From assembly GCF_004014875.1 (NCBI RefSeq), contig NZ_CP034929.1, positions 1,550,001 through 1,614,000 on the forward strand: 64,000 nucleotides of DNA, given 5' to 3'. The stretch comes from Nocardioides yefusunii. GTDB taxonomy: Bacteria; Actinomycetota; Actinomycetes; Propionibacteriales; Nocardioidaceae. Position numbers and translations under genes: made by a program. Positions 16,726-25,908 of this stretch are shown here, piece by piece. The notes below the pieces were generated by a model. The model saw only the letters and a list, made by a program, of their open reading frames with translations. It was not told the origin of the DNA and did not search any database. Within the stretch, counting starts at the first letter, position 1, and the number at the start of each line of letters is the position of its first letter.

Positions 16726-18260
16726 GTCTCGCGGAGGCCTCGGGCGTCGCTGGGGCCTCCCGGGTGGTCGTCGTGGTCGGCACCGGCGGAGGTGGCCTGG
16801 CCACCGCGCTGGAGGCCTCGGCCGGCGGCGCACTCGTGCACCTCGTCGAGAAGCAGGACGAGATGGGCGGGATGCTGCACATCGCCAACGGCGAGTTCTC
16901 CGGCGCAGGCACGCGCCGTCAGGCCGCGCACGGCATCGAGGACTCCACCGAGCGTCACCTCGGTGAGGTCCGGCGGATCTCCCACGACCGCATCCGGGAG
17001 GACCTCGCCGGACTCTCCGTCACCCACCAGGGCGAGACCGTCGACTGGCTCGACGACCTCGGCTTCGAGTTCCACCCCGACTGCCCGGGTCTGATCCACG
17101 GCCACGAGGTCTACGAGGTGCCGCGCACCTACTGGGGCGTCGAACACGGCCGGTCGGTGCTCAAGGTGCTGCTGCCGCTCGTGCAGGAGCAGGTCGACGC
17201 CGGCCGCATCGTGCTGCACCTGGGCACCCGCATGACCCAGCTGGTGGCCCAGGAGGGTCGCGTCGTCGGGATCGAGGTCGAGAACTCCGACGGCCTTCAG
17301 GTGCTGCGCGGTGACACGGTCGTCCTGGCCACCGGCGGCTACGACGCCAACGTCGCGCTGCGCAACGAGTTCATGCCCGAGCACTGCGCCGACGTGATCG
17401 TGGGCTGCCTCGACCACGCCCAGGGTGAGGGACTCCTCGCCGCCCGTGAGCTCGGTGCCGACGTCACCCGCGACGGGATCTTCCTGCCCGTCATGGGCCA
17501 GATCCCCGACCCCGCGCGCCCCGACCACGCCGTCGACTACCGCGTCGCGTTCGTCGAGATGGCCCCCGCCTACCGCACCCCACACGAGATCTGGGTCAAC
17601 TCCGAGGGCCGCCGTTTCGTCGCCGAGGACACCCGTTCGCCCGAGATCCGCGAACGTCAGCTGATCCAGCAGCCCGGCAACCTGATGCACGTCGTCTTCG
17701 ACTCCCGCGTGCTGGAGACCGCCCCGGTCAGCCTGATCCGCAACCCCAGCGACGACTGGACCCCTCAGCGGTTCGCGCAGGCCTGTGAGACCAGCCCGTG
17801 GATCACCGCTGCCGACAGCCCCGCTGAGTTGGCCGACGCCCTCGGCGTCCCCGCCGACGCCCTGGCGCAGGAGATCGCCGGTTTCAACGCCGACGTCGCC
17901 GCGTGGGCCGACACCGGGGCGGCCGACCAATTCGGACGCACCACGTTCCCCGGCACGCTCGAGGGTCCCCGTTGGTACGCGATCACCACCGTCGCCTCCT
18001 CGATCCTGTCGCGTGACGGGCTCGTCACCGACGCCGACCTGCGGGTCCTGCGTGCCGACGGCAGCGTCATCGAAGGCCTGCGTGCCGTCGGTGAGGTGAT
18101 CGGCAACAACGCCTTCGCCGGCGACAACTACGTGGGCGGGATGAGCGTCACCCCTGCCATGACGCTCGGACGGCTCCTGGGCCGCAGCCTCGCGTCCGGC
18201 CAGCCGCACCTCGCGGACGTCGACCTGACGTCTGCGCCCTCAAATCCGACGGGAGCCTGA
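16722..18260 (+). CDS. FAD-dependent oxidoreductase, fumarate-reductase/ketosteroid-dehydrogenase-like, copy 1
   Basis: 512 aa. The N-terminal dinucleotide fold VVVVVGTGGGGLATALEA binds FAD; LVEKQDEMGGMLHIANG and the second flavin contact VVLATGGYDANVALR are typical of the FAD_binding_2 family (fumarate reductase, urocanate reductase, 3-ketosteroid dehydrogenase). The C-terminal GEVIGNNAFAGDNYVGGMSVTPAMTLGR contacts flavin. These enzymes add or remove hydrogen across activated C=C bonds. ATG overlaps the VOC1 stop. Only moderately similar to the other two copies (19267, 37202), so probably a different substrate. Reduction or dehydrogenation of a maleimide or bilin double bond is inference. 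Confidence 0.88.
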   Translation: MSLAEASGVAGASRVVVVVGTGGGGLATALEASAGGALVHLVEKQDEMGGMLHIANGEFSGAGTRRQAAHGIEDSTERHLGEVRRISHDRIREDLAGLSVTHQGETVDWLDDLGFEFHPDCPGLIHGHEVYEVPRTYWGVEHGRSVLKVLLPLVQEQVDAGRIVLHLGTRMTQLVAQEGRVVGIEVENSDGLQVLRGDTVVLATGGYDANVALRNEFMPEHCADVIVGCLDHAQGEGLLAARELGADVTRDGIFLPVMGQIPDPARPDHAVDYRVAFVEMAPAYRTPHEIWVNSEGRRFVAEDTRSPEIRERQLIQQPGNLMHVVFDSRVLETAPVSLIRNPSDDWTPQRFAQACETSPWITAADSPAELADALGVPADALAQEIAGFNADVAAWADTGAADQFGRTTFPGTLEGPRWYAITTVASSILSRDGLVTDADLRVLRADGSVIEGLRAVGEVIGNNAFAGDNYVGGMSVTPAMTLGRLLGRSLASGQPHLADVDLTSAPSNPTGA

Positions 18261-18263
18261 ACC

Positions 18264-19220
18264 GTGTCCAGCCTGCTCACCGGTGGCGTCAACGCCGCCT
18301 TCCTCGGCGTCGCCGAGCTCCAGCCCCACCTCGACCTGTACGTCGGCCAACTCGGTTGGGAGGTGCACCGCTCCGGCGTCGTCTCCTCCGAGGAGGCCGC
18401 ACGTCTGTGGGGCGAGGGCGTGGGGGAGACCCCCTTCACCGAACTGCGTGCCGCCGGTGCGGCGACCGGTCGGATCTTCCTGCTCGAGGTCGCTGGTCGC
18501 GAGGTCGGCCAGCACCCGATGCAGGCCGACACCGGTCTGCTCGCCATCAACATGTACACCCGCGACCTCGACGTCTCCTACGACGTCCTGTCCGCTGCGG
18601 GCCAGACCTTCCGCACCCCGCCGGCCTCCTGGGCCGTGCCGCTGGGGGACAAGCTCGTCACCGTCACCCAGAGCTTCCTGCTTGCTCCTGACGGCGTCGA
18701 CATCGTCTTCGTCCAGCCCGCCGAGGCCCGCGGCACCGCGGCGTGGGACGCCGACCCCGAGCGGCACTACACCGAACTCACCTCGGTGGTCTGCCACGTC
18801 GAGGACTTCGAGGCCGAAGCAGCGTTCTGGGGACCCGAAGGTCTGGGGATGTCGCAGTGGTACGACGTGACGTTCTCGCACCCCGGCCTCGACGCGATGG
18901 CGCAGCTGCCCGACGGTTCGGTGATGCGCCTGGCCTTCATGGCCGGCGCCACCACCGCTCGCCTCGAGATCACCCGCCTCGAGAACCGTGACCTCGGCGT
19001 CGACCACCGGACCGTGCAGCGCACCGGCCGTCACCTCGGCCACACCGGCTGGCTCTTCACCGTCCCCGACGTCGCCGCGGTCGCCGCCGCCGTCCGTGCC
19101 GCGGGTGGCGAGGTCCTCTCCGACGTCCACGCCGGACCGGCCGAGCTGTTCGCCGGCGCCCGCGTCGCGTTCGTCAACACCCCCAACGGCCTCCCCGTCA
19201 CCTTCGTCGAGACCGCCTGA
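18264..19220 (+). CDS. VOC-superfamily protein, copy 2
   Basis: 318 aa, GTG start three bases after the FAD1 stop with GGGAGCC upstream. It begins TGGVNAAFLGVAELQPHLDLYVGQLGWEVHRSG, a classical VOC betaalphabetabetabeta start, and has a second module from about residue 165 (HYTELTSVVCHVEDFEAEAAFW) to the C-terminus. It belongs to the same group as the minus-strand VOC at 30844 (both with LGWxV/FDYVEH then EE.A.LWG near residue 45). Likely a metal-dependent lyase, isomerase or dioxygenase; the reaction is unassigned. Part of the VOC1-FAD1-VOC2-FAD2 operon. Confidence 0.75.
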   Translation: MSSLLTGGVNAAFLGVAELQPHLDLYVGQLGWEVHRSGVVSSEEAARLWGEGVGETPFTELRAAGAATGRIFLLEVAGREVGQHPMQADTGLLAINMYTRDLDVSYDVLSAAGQTFRTPPASWAVPLGDKLVTVTQSFLLAPDGVDIVFVQPAEARGTAAWDADPERHYTELTSVVCHVEDFEAEAAFWGPEGLGMSQWYDVTFSHPGLDAMAQLPDGSVMRLAFMAGATTARLEITRLENRDLGVDHRTVQRTGRHLGHTGWLFTVPDVAAVAAAVRAAGGEVLSDVHAGPAELFAGARVAFVNTPNGLPVTFVETA

Positions 19221-19266
19221 GCCCCGGGCTCGTCCCCCCACCTCTTCTGCTGAGAGTGAGTCACCC

Positions 19267-20718
19267 ATGACCACCGAGACCACCTACGACGTCGTCGTCG
19301 TGGGCGCCGGCACCGCCGGACTGCCCTGCGCCATCCACGCTGCCCAGAACGGCGCCCGCGTCCTCCTGGTCGAGAAGGACGCCAAGATCGGCGGCACACT
19401 GCACATCACCGGCGGCCACATGGCTGCCGCCGGCACCCGTCGTCAGGCCGAGCACGGCATCACCGACACCGCCGAGGCCCACCTCGACGACATCCGTCGG
19501 ATCTCCGGCGGCACCGCTCGCGAGGACCTCATCACCGTCCTGGCCCACAACGCCGCCGACACCATCGAGTGGCTCACCGACCGCGACTTCGCGTTCGCCT
19601 CCGAGACCCCGCGCATCGTCTACGGCCACGAGCCCTACACGACCGCCCGCACCTACTACGGCAAGGACGAGGGCATCTCGCTCCTCGAGGTGCTCCAGCC
19701 CGAGCTGGACCGCACCGTCGCCGAGCACGACCTGACGGTGTGGACCTCTGCCCCCGTCACCGAGCTCCGCACCGACGCCGAGGGTCGCGTGGTGGGCATC
19801 AGCGTCCTGCGTGGTTCCGACGAGGTCGAGATCGACGCAGCTTCGGTGGTCCTGGCCACCGGTGGCTACGGCGCTGACCCGGAGCTGTTCCAGGAGTTCG
19901 AGGGCGCTCCGCTGGTCTCGGCCGCGGCGAAGACCTCCACCGGCGACGGCATCCTGCTGGGCCAGTCCATCGGTGCCGGTCTCCAGGGTGAGGGCACCTA
20001 CCTGCCCACCTTCGGTGGCCTGCCGGACCCGCAGTCGCCCGGTCGCGCGAACTGGAACGACCGCCAGCGCCTCACCTCCGAGCGTCCCCCGCGCGAGATC
20101 TACGTCGACGTCAACGGCTCGCGGTGGGTGCGTGAGGACGAGGAGTCGATCGACGAGAAGGAGCGCGCCCTGGTCACCATCCCCGACCAGACGTTCTGGA
20201 CGATCTTCGACGACGCCGCCCTGGCCCTGTCGACGGGAGACCTCAACCAGATGATCGTCGGCAAGGAGCCCGACGACGTCCGCGCGGTGGCCGACACCCG
20301 ACCCGGCGTGCACTCCGCGGACACGCTCGAGCAGCTGGCTGCCAAGTCCGGCATCGACGTCGCCGGACTGGTCGCGACCGTGGAGAAGTACAACGGCTTC
20401 GTGGCGGCCGGCGCCGACGCCGACTTCGGGCGCGAGTTCCTGCCGGCGCCGATCGCGCAGGGCCCGTTCTACGCGGTCCGCAACCACGCGATCACCCTGG
20501 TGACGTTCCAGGGCCTCGACATCGACGCCGACTTCGCCGTCCGGGACGAGGCCGGCGCTCCGATCGCGGGGCTGTACGCGGTCGGCGAGGTGATCGGTGC
20601 CGGTGCCACCTGCGGCAACTCGTTCTGCTCGGGCATGCTGACCACTCCCGCGCTGACCTTCGGTCGTCTGCTCGGCACCCGCCTCGGAGCCGGTGCGACG
20701 GCCGCCGCGTCCGCCTGA
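19267..20718 (+). CDS. FAD-dependent oxidoreductase, fumarate-reductase-like, copy 2
   Basis: 483 aa. FAD fold DVVVVGAGTAGLPCAIHAAQ, then LLVEKDAKIGGTLHITGGHM, second FAD contact VVLATGGYG and C-terminal GEVIGAGATCGNSFCSGML. It is a close paralog of the gene at 37202: long identical runs, for example around LQGEGTYLPTFGGLPDPQSP. FCD-independent; the IclR regulators adjacent to copies 2 and 3 are paralogs too, which suggests duplication of an FAD-IclR unit. ATG start at 19267, 46 bp after VOC2. Predicted cytoplasmic ene-reductase or dehydrogenase. Confidence 0.88.
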   Translation: MTTETTYDVVVVGAGTAGLPCAIHAAQNGARVLLVEKDAKIGGTLHITGGHMAAAGTRRQAEHGITDTAEAHLDDIRRISGGTAREDLITVLAHNAADTIEWLTDRDFAFASETPRIVYGHEPYTTARTYYGKDEGISLLEVLQPELDRTVAEHDLTVWTSAPVTELRTDAEGRVVGISVLRGSDEVEIDAASVVLATGGYGADPELFQEFEGAPLVSAAAKTSTGDGILLGQSIGAGLQGEGTYLPTFGGLPDPQSPGRANWNDRQRLTSERPPREIYVDVNGSRWVREDEESIDEKERALVTIPDQTFWTIFDDAALALSTGDLNQMIVGKEPDDVRAVADTRPGVHSADTLEQLAAKSGIDVAGLVATVEKYNGFVAAGADADFGREFLPAPIAQGPFYAVRNHAITLVTFQGLDIDADFAVRDEAGAPIAGLYAVGEVIGAGATCGNSFCSGMLTTPALTFGRLLGTRLGAGATAAASA

Positions 20719-20737
20719 TCACGATCTCGTGAACCGT

Positions 20738-20776
20738 GTCGCCCGGGGCGAGCCTGTTTGCGCTGCTCCGGGCGAC
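20738..20776 (+). terminator. Hairpin after FAD2
   Basis: GTCGCCCGG pairs with CCGGGCGAC over a 21-nt loop between the FAD2 stop and the IclR promoter. No U-tract. Confidence 0.55.
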
Positions 20777-20790
20777 ATGGGTGAATGCTC

Positions 20791-20807
20791 GTTACGCTGT
20801 GCGGAAC
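20791..20807. promoter_or_regulatory. IclR-type operator upstream of iclR copy 1
   Basis: GTTACGCTGTGCGGAAC, GTTAC-N7-GGAAC, 61 bp before the IclR start. It suggests autoregulation. Confidence 0.65.
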
Positions 20808-20868
20808 AGCGACTCGTGAGGGACTTCCCTCGACGTACGGCCCACGCGGCCGGGAAGACGGTGATCCG

Positions 20869-21678
20869 ATGAGCCCGCGCATGGCAGGCAAGCCCGAGAC
20901 GAGCGGCGGTGCGACCATTGCGACCGTCGAACGCGCGATGGACGTGTTGCTGCACATCGCCACCACCAAGGGGCCCGACTTCGGCATCACCGAGCTCGCC
21001 GAGGACCTCTCGATGTCCAAGGCCGCCGTGCACCGCGTCCTCGCCTCGTTGCGCGGGCGTGGTCTGGTGGACGTCGACGAGCGCACCCGTCGTTACTCCC
21101 TCGGTGTCGGCGCCCTTCGCCTCGGTCTCGCCTACCTGGACCGGATCGACGTGCGTCGTCTGGGGCGTCCTGCGTTGGAGAGGCTCTCGCAGCGCACCAA
21201 CGAGACCGCGACGCTGTCGGTCCTGCTCGGACACTCCGAGCGCATCTACGTCGACCAGGTGACGCCCGAGCGCGAGGTCATCATGTCGGTGACCATGGGG
21301 GAGCCGTACCCGTTGCACGCCGGTGCCTCGGGACGCGCGTTCCTGTCGTTCCTCGATCCGGTGCATCGCGAGGACTACCTCAGCCACGTCGCGCTCCAGG
21401 CGCTCACCGACCTCACCGTCACCGACCGGGACGCCCTGCGTGTCAGTGTCGACGAGGTCCGCCAGCAGGGCTGGGCCACCTCGGCGGGGGAGCGGAAGTC
21501 GGGCGCCGCGTCGGTGGCCGCCCCGGTGCTGGGGCACGACGGCCGGCCGATCGCGGTGGTCAGTGTGTGCGGTCCGGCCGACCGGATCGCGTCCTCCCTG
21601 GACCGCTGTCGTGAAGAACTGCTGGACACCACGCGCACCATGTCGCGTCAGTTCGGATGGGACGGCCGTTCCGCCTGA
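20869..21678 (+). CDS. IclR-family transcriptional regulator, copy 1
   Basis: 269 aa. The N-terminal winged helix begins TIATVERAMDVLLHIATTKGPDFGITELAEDLSMSKAAVHRVLASLR; the C-terminal GAF-like effector domain contains HSERIYVDQV, PLHAGASGRAFLSF and PVLGHDGRPIAVVSVCGP. IclR proteins bind tandem or palindromic sites as dimers or tetramers and respond to aromatic or organic-acid effectors. Start ATG 20869 (another in-frame ATG at 20881). It sits between FAD2 and VOC3 and has one palindromic site upstream. It is the best candidate to read the GTTCC-N7-GGAAC sites, together with copy 2 at 36323. Confidence 0.92.
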   Translation: MSPRMAGKPETSGGATIATVERAMDVLLHIATTKGPDFGITELAEDLSMSKAAVHRVLASLRGRGLVDVDERTRRYSLGVGALRLGLAYLDRIDVRRLGRPALERLSQRTNETATLSVLLGHSERIYVDQVTPEREVIMSVTMGEPYPLHAGASGRAFLSFLDPVHREDYLSHVALQALTDLTVTDRDALRVSVDEVRQQGWATSAGERKSGAASVAAPVLGHDGRPIAVVSVCGPADRIASSLDRCREELLDTTRTMSRQFGWDGRSA

Positions 21679-21697
21679 GCGGTGTCGTCCCATGAAC

Positions 21698-21726
21698 CGC
21701 CCTCCGGAACGTCGGTCCGGAGGGCG
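21698..21726 (+). terminator. Intrinsic terminator of iclR copy 1
   Basis: CGCCCTCCGGA pairs with TCCGGAGGGCG, 7-nt loop, followed by TTGCTCTTTG. Confidence 0.75.
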
Positions 21727-21786
21727 TTGCTCTTTGTGAGCCGTCTCACTCGGCAAGATTCGTCAGACATTTTTGACGAACCTTGA

Positions 21787-21823
21787 GTTTCTGCTTGTGG
21801 AACATCGTTCCTTTACCGGAAAC
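21787..21823. promoter_or_regulatory. Tandem IclR-type operator upstream of VOC3/ABC operon
   Basis: GTTTCTGCTTGTGGAAC (21787-21803) and GTTCCTTTACCGGAAAC (21807-21823), both GTTYC-N7-GRAAC with starts exactly 20 bp apart. Confidence 0.75.
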
Positions 21824-21907
21824 TTGTGGCTGCTGAGTGATCGAGGTCACCCCCAGGGCCTCGGCGCTCGTGGCGTGAGTGCGACCGCGCTCAGGAACGA
21901 GTGATCC

Positions 21908-22888
21908 GTGACCCCACCCTCCAACCAGGTCTTCGGGCCGTTGGTGTCCGTCTCCGACACTGAGGCGCACGTGCGCCTGTTCTCCGACGTGTTCGGGATG
22001 CAGGTGGCCGGGCGCCACACCGTCGAGCGCCGAGAGACCCTCGACGCGATCTCCCCGCGCCACACCCTGGAGCGGATCGAGCTCACGGTCCTGACGACCC
22101 CGGGCACCCGTACTGGTGTCGTCCTGGTCGACTTCGGCGTCGCTGACGCGCCGACCGTGCGCGACTGGTCCACCCGCGTCCACCTCGACGCACTCAAGGT
22201 GATCGACTTCTACGCCCCCGACTTCGGCGCGGCCGTGGCACACGCTCGCGCCCGCGGGTATGAGGTGATCGAGTCCGAGGCCAGCTACGAGTTGGCCGAG
22301 GGCACCTTCCGCGAGGCGCACCTGTGGGGACCCGACAACGTGGTCACCGCGTTCCTGGGTGGACCGGCGGAGTTCTTCGCCGACTTCGCCCAGGTGACCG
22401 ACGCTCTCGTCAGCGAGGTGCAGAGCATCTCCGCGCCGCTCTCCGACGCCTCCGACAGCGTCGCGTTCTACCGCGACGTCCTCGGGTGGAACGTCGTGTA
22501 CGAATATGCACTCGACGACCCCAGTTTCGCCGCGATGCTGGGCGTGGAGCACCTGACGCTGCGTTCACGCAACGTCGGTCCGAACACCCGTGAGCCCTAC
22601 TTCGGGCTGATCGACTACGGCCTCCCCGGCGGGGCCGACGACTCACTGACCGGTCGATCGGTCCCGCCGCACCGAGGACTCCTCGGTGCCGTGGTCCTGA
22701 CCCACGACATCGCGGCGATCCATGCCGCCGCTGGCCTGGAGGCTGTCCCCGTGGTCCTCCAGCTGCCTTCCCTCGAATCCGACCGGGCGGCGTGGCTGAC
22801 CACGCCGCACACCGTGCCCCATCTCGTCCTCGAGGTCGAGGCCCCGGTCGACCACCCTCGTGAAGAGGAAGGAACCACTTCATGCTGA
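21908..22888 (+). CDS. VOC-superfamily protein, copy 3
   Basis: 326 aa from GTG 21908 (AGGAAC nine bases upstream). Two VOC modules: FGPLVSVSDTEAHVRLFSDVFGM at the start and a second from about residue 180 (SISAPLSDASDSVAFYRDVLGW). It heads the ABC transporter operon, overlapping the first permease by 7 bp, so its product or substrate is linked to the imported compound. The reaction is not assignable. The unrelated spacing of possible metal ligands compared with copies 1, 2 and 4 indicates an independent subgroup. Confidence 0.72.
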   Translation: MTPPSNQVFGPLVSVSDTEAHVRLFSDVFGMQVAGRHTVERRETLDAISPRHTLERIELTVLTTPGTRTGVVLVDFGVADAPTVRDWSTRVHLDALKVIDFYAPDFGAAVAHARARGYEVIESEASYELAEGTFREAHLWGPDNVVTAFLGGPAEFFADFAQVTDALVSEVQSISAPLSDASDSVAFYRDVLGWNVVYEYALDDPSFAAMLGVEHLTLRSRNVGPNTREPYFGLIDYGLPGGADDSLTGRSVPPHRGLLGAVVLTHDIAAIHAAAGLEAVPVVLQLPSLESDRAAWLTTPHTVPHLVLEVEAPVDHPREEEGTTSC

Positions 22889-23847
22889 AGATGACCGTGT
22901 CCCGGTTGCTCAGCGCGATCCCCGTGCTGCTCCTGGTCTCGATCGTGGCCTTCACGCTGCTGCGCCTCGCCCCCGGCGACCCCGCGCTGCTGTCCGTGGG
23001 CCTCGAGGCGCCGCCGGAGGCCTTGGCCAAGGCTCGCGCCGACATGCACCTGGACGACTCGATCCTGGTCCAGTACTGGACCTGGCTGACCGACATGCTC
23101 CGTGGAGACCTCGGCACCAGCTACTCCGACAAGGCTCCGGTGACCGAGGCCATCAGCGACCGCCTCGGCGTCACGATGCAACTCGCGCTCATGGCCCTGG
23201 CCCTGATCGTCGTCATCGGCATCCCGCTCGGCGTCGTCTCCGCGCTGCGGGCCAACGGCTTCGTCGACCAGGTGATCCGCGTGGTCTCCCTGGCCGGCAT
23301 CTCGGTGCCCAACTTCGTCATCGGCCTGTTCCTGGTCCTGGCCTTCGGCTGGTGGTTCCCCGGGGTCCTGCCGTACCAGGGCTTCGTGCCGCTGGACGAG
23401 TCGGTCAGCGAGAGCCTGAAGTCGACGCTGCTCCCGGCGATCGCACTGGCCGCCCCGCAGATCGGCCTGGTGGCCCGTCTGACCCGTTCCTCGATGCTCG
23501 AGGTGCTCAACCAGGAGTACGTCTCGGCCGCGCGTGCCATGGGCGTCTCCGAGCGCGTCATCATCTGGAAGGACACCCTGCGCAATGCACTGCTGCCGGT
23601 CGTCACCGTGCTCGGCGTGCAGACCGGCTTCCTCCTGGGCGGCTCCGTCGTCGTCGAGAGCGTCTTCGGCATTCCCGGTCTGGGGCGCCTGCTCGTGGAG
23701 TCGTTCGCCATCCGCGACTACCCGATCACCATCGGCGTGATGATGTTCGTGGCCGTCGTCTTCGTGTTCGTGAACATCGTCGTCGACCTCCTCTACGGAG
23801 TCATCAACCCCCGCATCCGGGTCGGCTACGCCAGTGGAAAGGAATGA
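22882..23847 (+). CDS. ABC transporter permease, DppB/OppB type
   Basis: 321 aa, six predicted membrane helices. N-terminal RLLSAIPVLLLVSIVAFTLLRLAPGDPA is characteristic of DppB/OppB permeases, and the cytoplasmic EAA loop ARAMGVSERVIIWKDTLRNA couples to the ATPase. Start ATG 22882 lies inside the end of VOC3. First transport gene of a complete dppBCDF-like set. The probable partner binding protein is at 9827. Such importers carry oligopeptides, nickel chelates, opines or heme-like ligands. Confidence 0.93.
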   Translation: MLKMTVSRLLSAIPVLLLVSIVAFTLLRLAPGDPALLSVGLEAPPEALAKARADMHLDDSILVQYWTWLTDMLRGDLGTSYSDKAPVTEAISDRLGVTMQLALMALALIVVIGIPLGVVSALRANGFVDQVIRVVSLAGISVPNFVIGLFLVLAFGWWFPGVLPYQGFVPLDESVSESLKSTLLPAIALAAPQIGLVARLTRSSMLEVLNQEYVSAARAMGVSERVIIWKDTLRNALLPVVTVLGVQTGFLLGGSVVVESVFGIPGLGRLLVESFAIRDYPITIGVMMFVAVVFVFVNIVVDLLYGVINPRIRVGYASGKE

Positions 23848-23854
23848 GTCGACG

Positions 23855-24868
23855 ATGAGCTCCACCACCCCCACCCCCAGCCCCACCCCCAGCCCCACCG
23901 CCACCTCCAGCTCCAGCTCCACCCACGTCGCCACCGCCCCGGCGATCCCCACCCCCGTGGACGAGGTCGGACTGCTCCGTCGCCTGGCCTCGCGCAAGCT
24001 GTCGCTGGTCTGCATGATCGGTGTGGCCCTGTTCCTGCTGCTCGCCGTGTTCGGCCCGATGTTGGCGCCCTACGACTACACCGAGCTCGGTGACGAGTCC
24101 CTGGCCGCACCCAGTGCGGAGCACTGGATGGGCACCGACTCCGTGGGTCGCGACGTCTTCTCGCGCTTCCTCCACGGTTCGCGGATCTCGATCCTGGTCG
24201 GCTTCATCGCCGTCGTCTTCGCCCTCGTCATCGGCTCCCTGCTCGGCATGCTCGCCGGCATGAAGTCGGGCAAGTGGCGCGACTCCGTGATCATGCGACT
24301 CATGGACGTCATCCTGGCGTTCCCGCTGCTCGTCCTCGTCCCGGTCATCACCGGCATCCTCGGCCAGCGCGACATCTCGGTCGGCCCGCTCCGGATCGGC
24401 CCGTCGGTGCTCGTCGCGATGGCCATCGGCATCGTCCTGATCCCGGTCTTCGCCCGTATTGCACGCGCCTCGGTGCTCGCCGAGATGCGCGAGGAGTACG
24501 TGACGGCCGTGAAGTCCTTCGGCGGTCGCAACTCCGACATCCTCTTCCGCAACCTGCTGCCCAACATCTCCGCGCCCCTCGTCGTCCAAGGTGCGTTCGG
24601 TCTGGCGATGGCCGTCGGCGTCGAGGCCTCGGTGTCCTTCCTCGGCCTCGGTGTCCAGCCGCCCGGCGCGTCCTGGGGAACCCTGCTGGCCGACGCCCGT
24701 CAGTACGTGACGCTCGGCGCCTGGTGGCTCGTGCTGTTCCCGTCGATCGCGATCGCGTTGTTCGTCCTCGTCTTCAACCTGCTGGGCGACCAGCTGCGTG
24801 ACGAGCTGGATCCGCGCGCCAAGTCGACCAAGAAGAAGTCCGCCACGAAGAAGGGCGACGAGAAGTGA
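23855..24868 (+). CDS. ABC transporter permease, DppC/OppC type
   Basis: 337 aa from ATG 23855; a GTG seven codons upstream is an alternative. The leader is a Thr/Pro/Ser repeat (PTPSPTPSPTA) of about 35 residues, then LASRKLSLVCMIGVALFLLLAVFGPMLAPYD, the OppC N-terminal domain. The EAA loop is YVTAVKSFGGRNSDILFRNLLPN. The Lys-rich tail (STKKKSATKKGDEK) is unusual. It forms the permease heterodimer with the preceding gene. Confidence 0.93.
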   Translation: MSSTTPTPSPTPSPTATSSSSSTHVATAPAIPTPVDEVGLLRRLASRKLSLVCMIGVALFLLLAVFGPMLAPYDYTELGDESLAAPSAEHWMGTDSVGRDVFSRFLHGSRISILVGFIAVVFALVIGSLLGMLAGMKSGKWRDSVIMRLMDVILAFPLLVLVPVITGILGQRDISVGPLRIGPSVLVAMAIGIVLIPVFARIARASVLAEMREEYVTAVKSFGGRNSDILFRNLLPNISAPLVVQGAFGLAMAVGVEASVSFLGLGVQPPGASWGTLLADARQYVTLGAWWLVLFPSIAIALFVLVFNLLGDQLRDELDPRAKSTKKKSATKKGDEK

Positions 24869-25908
24869 CCACTCCCACCCCCACCACCTCCGGTGCCGCC
24901 GGAGCCGACGAGGTCCTGCGCGTCACCAACCTGCAGACCACCTACCAGTTCCGTGGCGAGCCGGTCCCGGCCGTCAAGCGGTTCGCGCTGAGCGTCAAGC
25001 CCGGTGAGATCGTCGGTCTGGTCGGCGAGTCCGGCTCGGGCAAGTCCACCGCGCTGAAGTCGATCCTCGGCATGCTCCGTCCTCCGGCGAAGGTCGAGGC
25101 CGACGAGATCCTCCTGGCCGGACGCGACCTGCGTCAGCTCGACGAGGAGGAGCTCCGCAAGGTCCGCGGCGGCGAGATGGCGATGATCTTCCAGGACCCG
25201 ATCAACTCGTTCAACCCGTCCTGGACGATCGGCAGCCAGTTCCGTCGTGTGCTCTCCCTGCACCGTCCCGACCTGCAGCCCAAGGAGTACGACGCCGAGA
25301 TCCTGCGTCTGCTCAAGAGCGTCGGCATCGACGGTCGAGGCAAGCTCAAGGCCTACCCGTTCCAGTTCTCCCAGGGTCAGCTGCAGCGCATCATGATCGC
25401 GGTCGCCTGTGCCAGCAACGACCTCAAGGTGTTGCTCGCCGACGAGCCCACCACCAGCCTCGACGTCACCATCGAGGCCCAGGTGCTCGAACTGCTTCGC
25501 ACCCTGCGTACCGAGCGCAACCTCGCGATGGTGCTGGTCACCCACGACCTCTCGGTCGTGGCGGAGATGTGCGACAAGGTCGTCGTCATGTACGCCGGCC
25601 AGGTCGTGGAGGTCGCGGACGTCTACGACCTCTTCGAGAAGCCGCAGCACCCGTACACGAAGCAGTTGTTGCAGGCGATCCCCGGATTCCCGCACGACGG
25701 CGAGCGTCTGTACTCGATGCGGGGCGCGGTGCCGCCGCTGACCTCCGACATCAAGGGTTGCTGGTTCGCGGACCGCTGCGACAACAAGCTCGGCGCGATC
25801 TGCGACACCACCATGCCCGAGCTGTTCCAGATCGGCACCGCCGGTGCCGCCGCCTCCTGCCACCGCGTCGCCCCCGGCGCGGCACAGCTCGAAGGGAGCC
25901 AGGCATGA
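24865..25908 (+). CDS. ABC transporter ATPase, DppD/OppD type
   Basis: 347 aa, GTG start overlapping the DppC stop (GTGA). Walker A GESGSGKST, Walker B LKVLLADEPTT, H-loop TVLVTHDL-type. The signature is FSQGQLQR rather than LSGGQ. A C-terminal oligopeptide-transporter domain has the Cys cluster (CWFADRCDNKLGAICD) that in some members binds an Fe-S cluster. It powers import together with the DppF-like ATPase. Confidence 0.93.
   Translation: MTTPTPTTSGAAGADEVLRVTNLQTTYQFRGEPVPAVKRFALSVKPGEIVGLVGESGSGKSTALKSILGMLRPPAKVEADEILLAGRDLRQLDEEELRKVRGGEMAMIFQDPINSFNPSWTIGSQFRRVLSLHRPDLQPKEYDAEILRLLKSVGIDGRGKLKAYPFQFSQGQLQRIMIAVACASNDLKVLLADEPTTSLDVTIEAQVLELLRTLRTERNLAMVLVTHDLSVVAEMCDKVVVMYAGQVVEVADVYDLFEKPQHPYTKQLLQAIPGFPHDGERLYSMRGAVPPLTSDIKGCWFADRCDNKLGAICDTTMPELFQIGTAGAAASCHRVAPGAAQLEGSQA

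Noticed and set aside
16722..18260. Bilirubin reductase (BilR)
   Set aside because: BilR belongs to the old-yellow-enzyme family with an Fe-S domain; these flavoproteins are FAD_binding_2/fumarate-reductase-like.
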